Shown: positions 37,901-52,900, counted from the stretch's first letter. The stretch is 64,000 nucleotides of DNA from Tridacna crocea (GCA_943736015.1 OX031061.1:64362192-64426191), one strand, 5' to 3'. Numbers and translations: made by a program. Notes: generated by a model from the letters alone, not told the origin.

Positions 37901-40900
37901 AAAATGATGGTTACCAGCATTTTCTCCTTTTCCTACAGCGTTTTCAAAAGGCTTCTTTCTCAGGGGCGTCAAAAGTAGGGATTGTGTGGTAATTGGTTAA
38001 ATAAGATAATGAGAAATTATGTATAACTACCTTTAACTATGAGTAAAATTCATTGTTGTTAAATCTTGAATCTTCCTAGTCTACATTGCAAATATACAAG
38101 GACTTTTGCTAGAAATGCCAAGGATTAAATTGCAGACGAAACAGATGCAAGTCATGTGAGATCGACAAACCTGGAGGTAACCATTGACAACCTTGAGAAA
38201 TACACAAACTACAGCATTCAAGTTCTAGCATTTACTAGAAAAGGAGAGGGCGTTAGAAGTAACGCTATCTATGTCCTCACAATGGAAGACGGTAAACATT
38301 ACTCTTGTTCTTGATGACCATTCTAGACAATTATGCTCAGGATAAACTAAATATCTGACATATTTGCCCATTTAACACATACAGAAACCAAATGAAAATT
38401 TTGGCCATTATTCAAAGTTCAATTAATGCGTTTTGAATGTCTTTTTACTGGAAAAAATACCGTGCACAGTAGATCCAACATCAGGGTGCACATTCTGCAG
38501 AGTTATTTTGTGATGTACAATGTCTGCAAACCTGTCTTAAGTCGCGTTAACCCATTACCATACGACGATACTTTAGGCTTGTCCAAATCAAAAGCATTTG
38601 CAGACGACAAATTTGAAATTTGTTTTGTGAAGGATAGAAAACAATGTGGGAAAAGGAGAAAATGCTGGTTACTAGCATTTTCTCCTTTTCTCACAGTGTT
38701 TTCTAAAGACTTCTTTCTCAGGGGCGTCAAAAGTAGGGATGGTGTGGTAATGGGTTAAGCAGGCTTTTTGTTTACTTTTAAGAAATTTTAATTTTGTTTT
38801 TAAGATCCTTTACAAAGCTGTCGTTTGAAACTGTTCTCTTTTGATTTCTTTGGGAAAAATGCATTGATAATAAATACATCGATTTTCCTAAAGACGTCTT
38901 CTGAAGTACAGATCCTTAATAACTATTGTCATGGGGATGCTTTCATTGTCCTTTGCTCGGACTGCTCGTGTTTTTTTTTTTTGCGAAAAGTTTATTTGTG
39001 GTGCCAATGTTTTTTTAACCTTGCGCTTGTTTTTCTGTACCAACTTAACAACTTAAACCAATTTGAAATTCGCAGAAATTAGAAGCAAAAAAAGGTCATT
39101 TTAGAATGCAGGCATACATTTCCTTTTGCACTTAAGTTTGGACACTTTAGACGCCTTTCTTTTGAAACGTACACGTATTATTTGTCCCTTCCTGGACTTG
39201 AACCTTTTGAGAAAAACCTATTTTTGTCCATTGGTCTGTCCATCTATTTATCTATCCATTTAGTATTTCATTTTCTTATGTATGCAAGAAGTTCCATTTT
39301 TTTGTGATTTGATTTTCGTAAACATGAATCGAAACCAAAAGGCGTTTTTCTAAGGACACCCTGCAACTATTTGCATTATCGGCTTTAATTTCCTCTACGG
39401 TAAAATGCATTGGCAAGTAGTAGCCAGTTGAGTTATTAAGTTCCTCAAAGGATTTTTTTTCTTCTGGTTTTACAGTTCCGGGGCGACCTGCAGGAATTAA
39501 AGCCTTGCCTATAAACAACAACAGCGTGCTAGTGTCATGGTTACAGCCACACAATCCCAGCGGCGTTCTAACATCCTACAACATATATTTCAGCAACACA
39601 TCAGCTACAGCTCAAGTAAGATATAGAGGATATTTGTTTTTTGGTGAAAGATCTAAATTTATTTCATCGAGTGACCAGTCTTTCATCTAAAAAAACAAAT
39701 ATTCAATTTATTTCATGTGTTTTACCCTTTCTGGGAGGAGCTTTATCAAAATTCACTACACTTCTTTTCCCTTATTCCCCGTGGCGTACCCCTCCCGCAT
39801 AGCAACGTTACGTCAAGCGCGAGAAATGTAAGGTATATGACGTCATATTTCCCATCTGGTTGTTAGGCACGCGCAATTTACCTAGGCAACAAGAACGTGA
39901 AAATCGGTATTTTCACTGGTGGTACCAGTGTAAGATCGAAAAATATTTTACTGCTATTTCTCAATATCCTACCGGAAAGCATGAAATAAACACTGTATTT
40001 TCTTTTCCAATTAGGAATTATTGGTACATTTTAACTACATAACATTATTGTTGGGATCCATGGACAGTTTCATTTTGTGTATACGACCGTACTTTAACCA
40101 AAGATATAAATGGAACGCTCTGGCTAAATGTGTTTTTATGCCCGTATTTCGTAATAGAAAACAAGCCACCGCATAAAAATCAACAGTGCGTATCAACCAA
40201 TTTTTTCTAGAGTTAACCCATTACCACTCAATCCCTATTTTTGACGCCCCTGAGAAAGAAGCCTTTTGAAAACGCTGTGGGAAAAGGAGAAAATGCTGGT
40301 AACCAGCATTTTCTCCTTTTCCCACTGTGTTTTCTACCCTTTCCAGAACAAATTTCTATTTTTTAGTAACCTTTATTTTGTTGTCTGCAAATACTTTCGA
40401 TTTGGACAAACCTAAAATTTTGCCATTTGTTAATGAGTTTAACTCGTCGTTTGACATTTGGAAAATGACTTCTTACAAAAGGTTTCTACCTAGGTCAGCC
40501 CATGCGCTCGCACTCCTCAGGCTGATCTGGTTGGTTTGACACCCATTGCAGATGCATTAAATTTTTTTACACACGGCACTGCTCATACAGAAAATGACAT
40601 TGTATGGCCATTCTTGTCTTAATATCTAAATTTTTCGGTAGGGGTGTGCTTTATTCGAAACCATTTAATTTTACGAGCAATACGGAATAATGCCGTACAA
40701 AGAGTTTTATTATTGCTTATGATGTATCAGTTGAAATATATTGACAGATAAACATTTAGAACCACCGATAACAGGTTGTCCTCTGCACATTCCACATAGC
40801 TGAAAACAAAAATGTACATGTTGAAACTTATGTGAGCTATATAAATAGAAATGGCATTTTTATTAAAAAAGAAAAACTCATTTATTTCAAACCTATTGTG

Positions 40901-43900
40901 TTTTTTCTCCCCAAGTACCTCGCTTATAGTTCATTATAAATTTAAAGATGAAGCACAGGCTGATATTAATAAATACTAACATATACAACAAATTGATTGG
41001 ATTGAAGCTACTTTTAGTTGCCTATAAATGATAAAATGAAATCACCCTTACTCCGCTATTTACCACGAAAATGAATCTTTTGTTTTCCCTCTAAATTGCA
41101 CGTAAACATAATATAGATTCAGTCGGCTTACACGTAATATTGTTTTACAACAATAAGTGCTACAAAATGTATTTATAATGTAGTAAAAACCTATTAACCC
41201 ATTACCAAACGACAATATTATATACTTGTTCAAATTGAAAGCATTTGCAGACGACAAAATAAGTATCTGAAAATTTGAGATTTGTTTTGTAAAGGGTAGA
41301 AAACATTGTGGGAAAAGGAGAAAATGCTGGTTACCAGCATTTTCTCCTTTTCACACAATGTTTTCTAAAGGCTTCAATCTCAGGGGCGTCAAAAGTAAGG
41401 ATTGTGTGGTAATGGGTTAATAGACTACAGACTTAATTCTTTAAGCCTGTACTGATGACATTTGAACGAGCGCTATGAAAAACTGAAAAAGTTACATTTC
41501 GTCAAATATTTGGAAATTAAGAGACATGTATTACATCTATTTCATTAGTAGTAATTTTGTGGCCTATTTTTGAAAAAACCATTATACTAAGGCTTATTTC
41601 AGGATTTTTCTACCCATCCTACAAAAAAAAATTAACGCACACCATCAGTACCTGTAATGCAACGGTACAGTATTTCCCAGATAAAATCTTTATTTTGAAT
41701 TTATCCATATCAATCGGTACGTTTTTTTTTTTGTGGAAAATATATTTTACTTCATATTTCAGGAGATCAAGATTGAGGTGGAGCCAAGTGACGTAAGTTT
41801 TGTGCTAAGTTATCTCGAAGCAGACGTAAATTACTGGGTTAGGGTAACTGCAAGCACCAGGATGGGCGAAGGGGAGAGCACTCAGATTGTCACCGTCACG
41901 CCTATAAATAGAGGTAATACTGCTTGTTTATAATTTACAAGTTTTACACCGTGGCAGTATTTGCATTATTGTTCTTAACCCTTTCCCAAACAATCCCTGG
42001 TTTTTACGGTTCTGGAATAGTAGCCTTTTGAAAACATTGTGGGAAAAGGAGAAAATGCTGTTAACCAGCATTTTCTCCTTTTTCCACAATGTTTTCTACC
42101 CTATCATAGACAGAAATCATCTTTTCAGCAAGGGTTGAATTGTCGTCTGCAAATGCTTTCAATTTGGTCTAGTCCAAAAGTTCGTTGTTTGGGAAAGGGT
42201 TAATGCAGTTATGCAGTTAAAGTGGATTCCGATTTATTTAAAACGGGTTACAACTGCTGCTTTTATGACGACAATTTTTATGGTGCTTTTAGGGTAGTGG
42301 ACCCGTAATACTTCTAGTGCAGCATGGCATAAAATTTCTTGACAGTTGATAAAGATAGATTTATACAGATATAATATTTTTGCACATTTTTAACCGACCA
42401 GAAATTCCTTCTATGTCTATATGGAAATTATTTGTTGATATTTTTGTTAGTTTCATGAAAAGGGAGGTAATTATCATATCCTTTTGTAATGAGAATATAG
42501 TGGTTTTAGATTTATAAATGATAATTCTAGGAAAGGCAAAAAGGAAAAAGTGGCTCGGTGAAAGTATTACAATAATACTCAATTTTAATCTCAACAAATT
42601 TTATAGGAAAATACTACAATAGAAATAGCCGTTTTCTATTACGGATCCGCTACGTTAAGTATGTTGCCACTTTGTTGAAGTTAACATCTTGTTTGCAGCA
42701 TGTACAGATATAGAATGAGATGAAAATATAGGGTAGTCACCAAATTACTGGTTAATTTATCTTAAAGATCTTGAATTATGAGTCAAGTTCTGTGAAAACG
42801 TGTATCTGCTAAAAGTATTGACCTCAGTCTCCCTGGCCATTTCCTGAAGGGTAGCCTCGGTCCGAACTTTTTTTTGTTGGTAAATTTTGTGGATGTTCAA
42901 CGCTCATTCTACTTCATGTTTAAGTTGATAAGCAGACAAAACAAACCCATAATAAATTACGACTTTTTTGGTATAATGCATTGTAAAGATGTATTCGACA
43001 GTCCATTAACCCTTTACCCCATAAGGCATTTCTATGGTATCTCTAATTGACCCTAAATAATAGCAAGGATGAAGCAGTTTCTTATGTGTATATGACACCT
43101 TTTGAAAGCATAGAAAACATTGTGACAAAAGGTGAAATTGCTCGTCACGAGCAATTTCACCTTTTGCCACAATGTTTTCCAAAGGCTCCCATAAGCAATG
43201 GAGTAAAGGATTAATTTGGAACAAACTCAAACTACATAAATATCAAAATTCTTGCACACGTTGAAACTTAAATTTCTACAGATTTCATAAAAATGAATTC
43301 ATTGCATAATTACACTTAGTGTAAAAAATGTACAAATTTCATATAATTATTAATTTCAATAATTTCAGTTCCCGCCCGAATTACAAGTTTTTCCCACGAG
43401 TTTATAGCATCTTGGCAAGATAATTTATTACTGCCTTGTACAACTGTTGGAGAACCTCAACCGGAAATAGTCTGGATGACAAGGTAGGCTTCGCCTTAGG
43501 GAAACTATTCTACATACAACAAATGTTGACTCGTTCGAGTTGAAAGTGTTTTTCCGTTATGATCATAAACGATGAGAATGTCTAGCAAACGGCTGAAATG
43601 GAAGTACATCGACTTATTATTTAACTTCCCTATTGAACCCTTTAGCCCATAAGGCATTTCTATGGTATCTCTAATTGACCCTAAATAACACCAAGGATGA
43701 AGCTGTTTCTTATGTGTATATGACACCTTTAGGTACTTTTGATAGGAAAGAAAACATTGTGGCAAAAGGTGAAATTGCTCGTGACGAGCAATTTCACCAT
43801 TTGCTACAATGTTTTCCAAAGGCTCCTACAAGCAATGCGTAGATATGAGTATCTATGGAGTAAAGGGTTAACATGTACAAGACAGTGGCGTATTTTGCTA

Positions 43901-46900
43901 CTTCAGGCTATTATATAACATACAAATATACATTGATGAAAGCACCGTGTACAGGGTGATTCATTGATGCCTGATACCTGATAACGTACAAATATACATT
44001 GATAAAAGCACCGTGTACAGGGTGATTCATTGATGCCTGATACCTGATAACGTACAAATATACATTGATAAAAGCACCGTGTACAGGGTGATTCATTGAT
44101 GCCTGATACCTGATAACGTACAAATATACATTGATATAAGCACCGTGTACAGGGTGATTCGTAATACCTGATACAGTTTCAATCCCTAATAATCTTTCCC
44201 TGTGTAAAGAAAGAAAAGGTCTGATTTGTTTTTAGCAATACTCTCAACAAAGTATTTTAACTTCCAAAATTCTATCTGGTCCTTTAAAACCTTTCGGGTG
44301 GATTTTTTTTCTGATACTGTTGGTGCTTTTTTTTAAAAGAGAAAGGAGCGATGTTTAAACAAGGTAGAACCTTAACAGTGTTTGACTTGATCAAGTCTAC
44401 ACCATTTCATTGTACAAAACATACACATCAAAGGTATAGGTTAATGTGCAGACATCTGGAAAAAAAAAATTGACTGTATGCTTTCTTCCATTGTCAGACA
44501 AGGAGTGATTGAGGACAATGACCGACGGCAGATACTGGAGAATGGTTCCCTGCTTCTGGAGTCAGTAATAGGTAGTGATGCCGCTAACTATACATGTAGA
44601 GTGGAGAATACATATGGGAGTGATGTAATAACCTATAGTGTTAGTGTACAAGGTAAATTTACATTGATCATTTAAATGTTTATTTAACCCTTTACCCCAT
44701 AAGGCATTTCTATGGTATCTCTAATTGACCCTAAATAGCAGCAAGGACGAGCAATTTCACCTTTTGCCACAATGTTTTCCAAAGGCTCCTACAAGCAGTG
44801 CGTAGAAATGAGTATCTATGGAGTAAAGGGTTAACTCTTCAACCACACGACAAAATTTTAGACTGGTTCAGACTGAAAGCATTTGCACACGACAAAATAA
44901 AGGTGACTGAAAAATTGAAATTTGTTCTGGGAAGTGTAGAAAACACTGTGGGAAAAGGAGAAAATGCTGGTTACCAGCATTTTCTCCTTTTCCCACAGTG
45001 TTTTCAAAAGGCTTCTTTCTCAGGGGAGTCAAAAGTAGGGAGTGTGTGGTAATGGGTTAATTCTATTGATTCAAATGTATATGCGTTGATTATCAAAAGC
45101 TGTTTTATGAACTTCGAATCTTTAATTTTTATTTCCATTAACTTTCACTTAGACTGTTAAATGGCCATATAACATTTTATCTTTTAACTTCTACTGTTGT
45201 CTATGCAAAAACAGCCGTTGCAGATTTTGTAATGAATCACACGTTTAAGACGAGTGTCACATAGTTTGTTCATTCTTCAAAACATTGAAAATATAAGTTT
45301 CCATAACTACAAAAATGCTGACCCATATTTCCAGATTGATGGTCGTGAAGAGATACAGCTTCCTTTAGATGATAAATATGATTATGTGAAGATTACAAAT
45401 TTAAAAATAGTGAAACGTATACAAGCTTCTTTGAACTGTTCGTCATTCAGTAGGCATACACCTGTCCGCGACCCAGATAGATCTCGTTCATATAAATTCC
45501 TTGCACATGAACTAATGGGCATACCTTTTCGAATATAATTTCAGTAATTGCACTCTGTAGATCAAATTTCAAAATGCATGTTCAATGCAGTCTAATGTTG
45601 ACCTACACTGTCTGCAAATGCTTACATAGAAAACTAAGGTTTTAACGATTTAAGAAAACAATTAAGAAAGAAAATAAAGGGACTGTTTTATTACCATTTT
45701 ATGCATATAATTTAAACCGTTTCCTTTTCATATTGTGCTAACAGTGGACACAGAATCGAAAAGTAAGTAAAGAGCATGTACGAATTAGAGAAAAGAAAAG
45801 GAAAAAAAAATGTTAAAGAATAAGAATATGCAAATCTTTCTTCTTCATGAATTTTGCCTACAGGTTTATAGGTCCTAGTTGCAAACGTTGATTTGTGTTT
45901 TAACTATTATTCTACTAAATAACTAAATTAACCCTTTCCCAAACGACAAATTTTAGACTCTTCCAAACACAAAGAGTTTGCAGACGACAATTTCAAATTT
46001 GATAAAAATGGCAGAAAGTTCTCCAAATGGGTAGAAAACAATGTGGGAAAAGGAGAAATTGCTCGTTACGAGCAATTTCTCCTTTTCCCACAGTGTTTTC
46101 AAAAGACTTGTACTGCAGACACGTAAAAACAAGGGCTTGTTTGGAAAAGGGTTGAGTCCTTTAAGTCGATAGTTAAAACACAAATGTTGCTATTTCACCA
46201 TGGTCTTTTGGGTGGAAAACATATTTTTAGTGGACAGTGTAGATCCAAGATCAGACTGCACGTTCTGTGCAATCTGGTCTTGATCTACAATGTCCGCAAA
46301 AGGTCAGTATGTCACGTTTTTGAGCCTATGCTCTCCTATGGGGGAGTTAACTATCCGACGAAATGCGAGGCTTATTCGATTCAAAAGAGTTAGCTTATGA
46401 AAATAGGAAACTGGTATGAGATGAGCTAAGGTTCTCTCATAGAAAACAAAAATAAAAAAATAGTAAACAAAAAGCAATTTTTCCATTTCTTACAATAATC
46501 GTTAAGAGTTCCACTTTTGACATAGTAAAACAGGTCTTTGTTGTTAGAAGGTTAAACTGCATTTCCAGCACCAGACATCATGATATAATTTACTTCTGCT
46601 AAAGTTTTCTAGTAAGATGTCTACATCGAGTCAGCATGTCCTCCTTTTTTGTCAATCCTTTAAATGCTTTTTTTCTCATGTCTTTTAAAACAAGCGAATA
46701 TTCAAAAAAAAAAAAAAACTAAAGGAGGACTTTGGTTTTATTTAATCCACAGCTGCTCCGAAACCCCCAGTATTGTCAGTGGTAGCTGTGACGTCATCAT
46801 CAATACAGGTCAATTGGCTATCAGGTAGCAATGGTGGAAGTCCAATACAAGGTAAGTACTGTAATCAACACAATATAATGTGTATGTAAATATGTTTCAT

Positions 46901-49900
46901 CATGATACAGGCGTGGATGAAATCTTGGTCCATAATTATATCCTACTTCATTTAACATGATCCTGACCTGTATGCCAAATGAAATAGTAGGTATATAAAT
47001 AGAATTCCGACTTTTATTAGGGAACTTTCACGGGAAGGTAGCGATTAGAATTTAATTTGTGCATATCGTACGGAAAATTTCCGCGTCTATTCGACACAAA
47101 ACTGAAGGCCTGTCTTATGCAGAGGTTAGAAATAGAATTTTTGAGATTGCTAAAGTATGCTCTCGTTCAGCCTTATGTTGTAAATTTTGCAGGTTTTGTG
47201 CTGAAATACAGAAAAGAGCATGATATATGGAAAGAAGTTCACCTTGGATCAAAGAATAGAACATTTACAGATAATAACTTACTCTGCGGAACAGGCTACA
47301 AATTCTCTATTACAGCATACAATAAAGTTGGCCACAGTGGACTGAGCAACATGGTGTCAGCAAGGACTAATGGTTCAGGTACACATATTTACTATTTTGT
47401 GATGACAATAAATGATTTACTTAAAGGTGTCAATTATTTTGTTGTCCCAAGTCTTCCACATATGGTATTTGTATAGGGGAAGGGGGTTCACAAATCAAAT
47501 AATTTCCCGATCTAATCTTACATTAATCAAATATATATGTCTCTGGAAAAACAATGTATGAATTTCAAAGCTGACGTGGATTTATGATGTTATGTATTTT
47601 CTCTGGGATACTTTTGAAATTGAAGGAGACCTCTTCAACATTTGATGCTTACTTGGCATAGCGGCACCGTGAAGCCATGTAATCTCGTGATTTTTGCAAT
47701 GATGCTTTGTGAGGATACTTTTTATGTTTTCTGTCATGTCACTCTAATGAATGAAACACTATTTTAAGACATATTTCATTTCTTAGCTCCAGTAGCGCCA
47801 CCTATGAGTGAAATACTGAGAACAGCAAATGTTACATCGATTGAGCTGGATCTACGAACATGGCAGATAGATTTTTGTCCAATCAGATTTTATTCCATCA
47901 AGTACACAATACTTGGAGATGAAAATAACTGGGTTGAAGTTACGAACAGCGTCAGCTGGAACACGGTATTTCATAGTTATTTAGATTGGAATCAACAATA
48001 TAGAGGACAATCAACTGCTTGTAATTTTTAATAAATCTGTCACTAGAATGGGATGAGATGCGCGTGAAAAAACGAGTCCGAAGAACATCCAATCTTATTC
48101 CAGTAACGGGATTTAACCCATTACCACACAATCCCTACTTTTGACGCCCCTGAGAAAGAAGACTTTTGAAAACACTATGGGAAAAGGAGAAAATGCTGGT
48201 AACCAGCCATAGTGTTTTCTACCCTTCCCAGAACAAATTTCTTCTTTTTTGTCACTTTTATTTTGTCATTTGCAAATGCTTTCAATTTGGACCAGTCTAA
48301 AATTTTCTCGTGTGGTAAAGAGTTAAAGTAACTACTTGATTATCCTATTTAGTGTATTTCTAACTCAACCTTTTTTTCCAATAATTATCAAGAGTCGTGC
48401 AATATTAGCAATATAGGAAATATTCTAAAACTTTATCCTCTCTTGTGATAATGCAAACATTGTCATCAATAGTGGTGTTATTCCCTTTGAAATTCCAGTA
48501 ATCCACTAATAAGAATGTAATAAATAACATTACAAATTTCAAAAGAACCTTGAATCCTTCTTCACACTGACGAAATGTAGCTCGGAGAGATAAAGAACAT
48601 ATTACTGAAGAACGAATCTTGCTTCTAGAGACAATCAACAACTGTTCCTGTTTATCTCTTGCACAAGCGGAACCGAGATTGATTTTAGTTATCATGAGCT
48701 TGGGCTTAATGCTAAAATGTTGCTAGGATTTTTGAAAGGATTATAAAAATTGTAACAAGGCAAAAGACGAATAGTGTATGATATTTTGCGAACAGTTTGA
48801 GGAAGACCACAAGCTGTTTCTAGCAGTTAGTAGAATCAATAAATTCTAATAAGTCATTCTGGAGTAATAAACAGAAAGAAACTAACTTTGTGACGTGACA
48901 AAACTTTCGACTCTTGGCACAGGTCAGATACAAAGATTTTCGGTTTTATACCACTTGCAACAAGTTACGTAAAGATTATTTTCGGATACCAATTTGTTTG
49001 CTAGAGTTATTTTGATAAGGAACGGAAGGACTTGTTAGGAAACAATCTGTTTATCAGGCTCAGTATATACAATGATTATTACATCAGTTCCTGTTTTCAA
49101 AAATGTATTTTCGATGTACACACAACACAAATTCCGTTATGGAGGTGTTACTGATGTATCTGTGTTTGAACATTTATTGTCTACATATAAATATCAGGAA
49201 GCACATTGTAAAGGAATTAGTGGATTTGTATTAATTATTAATCCATTCAATGTTTAGATGATGTAGTCAAATTGTCCTTGAATTACTTACCGACCCAAGT
49301 AGGGGTTACACTTTTAGAAATAACTAGAGAGATTTTAACAATTCCAGGTTATCGTCTGATGGTAGCTATTACACATGCATATCGTTTAAGACTGTTTTTG
49401 GACATTTTCGGAGTTGTCTTTTACGTGTCGGTTTTTTTTCTTATTCAGACAATATTTACTGTAGAAGATCTACACCCAGCGACCAGATATAGAATGAAAG
49501 TGTCTGCACACAGTCATGCTGGGTCAACTGAGTGTAACCTCATCTTCTCAACTCTAACATTTTCTGGAAGTAAGAACTTTCAAACTTCGTACGTAAATCT
49601 CAAACCCCCCCCGCCTCTTTATAAAATTGGTTTCATAAGAAAATTAATAATATTTTCAAAGACTGCCATTTCATCGATAAGACCTTTGAATTGTATTTTA
49701 AGTACTTTTCACGCATAACCAAGTAATCCTTCGTTTTCACAACCCTTTTGAGTCTTTTTGAAAACCTTATGGGAAAAATCTCCGTCAATTGAACCACATA
49801 ATTTTATAATATTTCTTCTGCAAATGCTTTGAATTTGTACGATTCTGAAATGTCCTCTGTTGGTAAAACTAAAAACAACATCGAAGACAGCAATAGAATA

Positions 49901-52900
49901 TGTGTTTTTCATGCTTTGAGAATAAACAGTTACATTTTTGTTCTATCCAGGAATAAAAGTTAGATTCTGGTTTACTTGAATTTTTCGACACTAACGGCAA
50001 TGCAGATTCAAAAGGAAATTACCTGTTGCCTTGTACAAACATATATTGGTCTAAATCGTTTGCGAAAGAAATAGGTTTCACATAATGAAAAATAGTTGTT
50101 CCTTCAATATCATACAGGTACATTGGATCCTCTGTATGTCGTACATAAAGACGAAGTTTACTTTTATGAGAAGTTGCACATTATGGTGCCACTGTGTGGA
50201 GCTTTCTTAGTCCTTATTGTGCTGTCTGTTGGAATAGCATTGTTTTGTACTAGGAGACGTCAACTTATACGATATAAAGGTAATTAATGAAATCATTATA
50301 AAACTTCCCATAATCTAGAGGAATCCCCTGGTACGTTGATTTTTAGAAGTACCTTTTTCGATGTTATCGGTAATGTTGATTTTAGTATTTCCCACAAGAT
50401 ACAATTAATTTTCAGTCAGAATTGCATTTAGATGTGTTTGCATAAATCAAGAAAAATAAACAATAAAATACAGTTTATGATTATATTTTGCTGGCGAATA
50501 AAAGTAATTGCATTTACCCGAAAGGTTGATCAGTAGGAAACTCTATCATTTCACACCTCTACAGACAACGAGATTATCGCTGGAGGTTCTTTATCGTCTG
50601 TCTCCCTTTCCGGTGCATTTTGACGGCGTCTCAATCATTATACTGAAAGCCGTATAGCCTAAATAATAGATAAGTGAAAAAATATTACAAATGCACTTGC
50701 ACTGACGTTACAGTATGCTTGAATTATTACCTTTGTTTACTGTATGTTTAGACATTATGAAAAAAATGCTTATTTCAATAGAAATTGTAAATGTTCAAAT
50801 TAAATTTATAGGTTCCGCAGAAAACATGGAGATATGTTGATAAGACAAGCGACAATAATTGAAATATTTTGACAAAGTTATGCTCCTTTTTTGACATAGA
50901 ATTTTCACTAACAGCAACAGCCCCCGAGGGTTGGCATCCGCATGCAGTGCTCTTGTTCCAAGTACCTTGATATCCTAGTTTCATCTACCACAATATTGAT
51001 TTGTTCATTTCTCATTTGGTTTGATGGACCAAACGTCTAGACTATTATACGCTCATGTGTTGAAACGATTTCAATTGCTTATTTTAGTGTTGTATTTTTC
51101 TTTAAAGAAAACAGCTCTAATATCAGACGTGATATAACAGCAGAAACGTCGTTAATGAATGACCTAGACAAACGTATCAACTATGAATTAGAGAGTCCAC
51201 AAGATGGTCGATTCAACAGTCGCAATGTGAACCTTTTGATCTCACTCAACTCAGATGAAAACCTTGTGGGTAACAATGGAGCCTGGTGTTTCCATGACAG
51301 CAGTAAAACAACAAGTGATAATGCTTCTATTGGTCGTTCTGGAATAACAGACACCTGTAAGTAAAATTATGATTGTAATGGAACATGAAAATGATGTAAA
51401 TGGAAGTGTCTTCTATACTTTTCCAAGTCCTCCCTTACATTATAGGCCTGTTCATTGATTGAAATTGGTCAGCCAATGAAAATTTCGACATTTTGTGATA
51501 GACAAATGGAGCTGAACGAACCCTGTTGCAAAAAAAAAGTGCTTCTCTTCTATAACATTACTACATGTACATGTAAAACAGAGGCAATGGGCAAATGCAC
51601 TACTTTAGTAACAGTGTTTGATGATCGACCGACAAAAGTTGTCGGTTTCTGTAATAGACTTAAGAAGCTTCATTGGCCTAAGTCTAAACAGATTGAAGTG
51701 GTTAAACAGAAAGAATGATAAATTGAAAAGGAGAGCAGGTCCGACTGTATGTATCTTTGACAAACAAATCATAAAAGCTTTAGACTCATCTTGATATATC
51801 TTTGCTTGACAATCAAATTTTAGATTTTGCATTTAGAAGCATTTGCAGACGACTGTAATTAAATCAAAAGCTCATGGAAAACATTGCAAGAATGGAGGAA
51901 AAACGACAGATCCCATTTTTTTTTCCCCAAATTTTACGTACAATTTTAGTAAAGTCTATCTTCTTTAGGTTTGTAAAAACTCCTGATCATTTAGAAAGTT
52001 AAGCAGTTGGAAAGAATGATGATTTGGAACTACTCTGAATTTTTACGATAGTAAAATAATTAACACGTCAAACCAGATAAAGATATCATCATTCAATGTC
52101 TAATTTTTAGAGAATGTTCTATTTTACTGTCTTTCTTTTGTTTTTAGATGAAGATGCTAATATTAATCCGTACGCTACATTTAATGAACTGAAGCTAGAG
52201 TTCAATGAAAATCCAACCTACCACAAAGCTGACCCGAACTCAGATGATGATTCAGTGAGTTTAGAGAAGGCAGAAGCACAAAAAGCAGTAAGTTTATCAC
52301 TTCAAAACTTCGAACTTAAAATATCTTCATTGCGTTTACAGATTTTGGAAGTGCTATGTCCAGTTTTGACAAAACTGACTAATGCCAATTAGCTTTTGGT
52401 ACGGCTCGCTTTCGGTGTGTTGAACAGACAACAGACTGATTTATCTTGAGTAAAGGTCTGCAGTCTGTAGCTTTTTACAGTCCTGTAGTAAATATCTTTC
52501 TGGAACAATTTAAAGATATTAAAGATAAGGATTTCATTTCTTTTATAGCACCATGGGCTGCCAGATGCTATTTATTGATGGCTTAATGTCTCTGTATAAC
52601 CTACCCTACATTCAAAAACCAAACATACACGAGCATTCACCAGAAGTTACTAGCTGTTATAAACATAAAGCAAAAAAATTTCGACTTCTTACTACTCTAG
52701 GGAAAAGGGCTTTTGAAACATTTTGGCAGAGGAGAAAATGCCTGAAACAAACATTTTCTACTTTTCTGCCAAGTTTTTTTTTTTGCATTTGAGAGATAAG
52801 TTTTATCACTTTTGCTACACTTCAAAAGTCGCCTTTTAGGGTTTAGACTTAAAATTTATTTTTGGATAAAATTTGGATAAAATTTGAAGTGCTTTCCTCC

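Noticed and set aside
43911-44123. Minus-strand frame repeating [22 protein letters not shown]
   Set aside because: 66-bp minisatellite divisible by three; artefact.
43919-44180. CRISPR-like regular spacing
   Set aside because: Whole 66-bp units repeat with no unique spacers, and the genome is eukaryotic.
45254-45538. 94-residue frame between Ig10 and FN5 exons
   Set aside because: No AG/GT flanks giving phase 1/1, no similarity to DSCAM, and Ig10 joins FN5 directly in phase without it.
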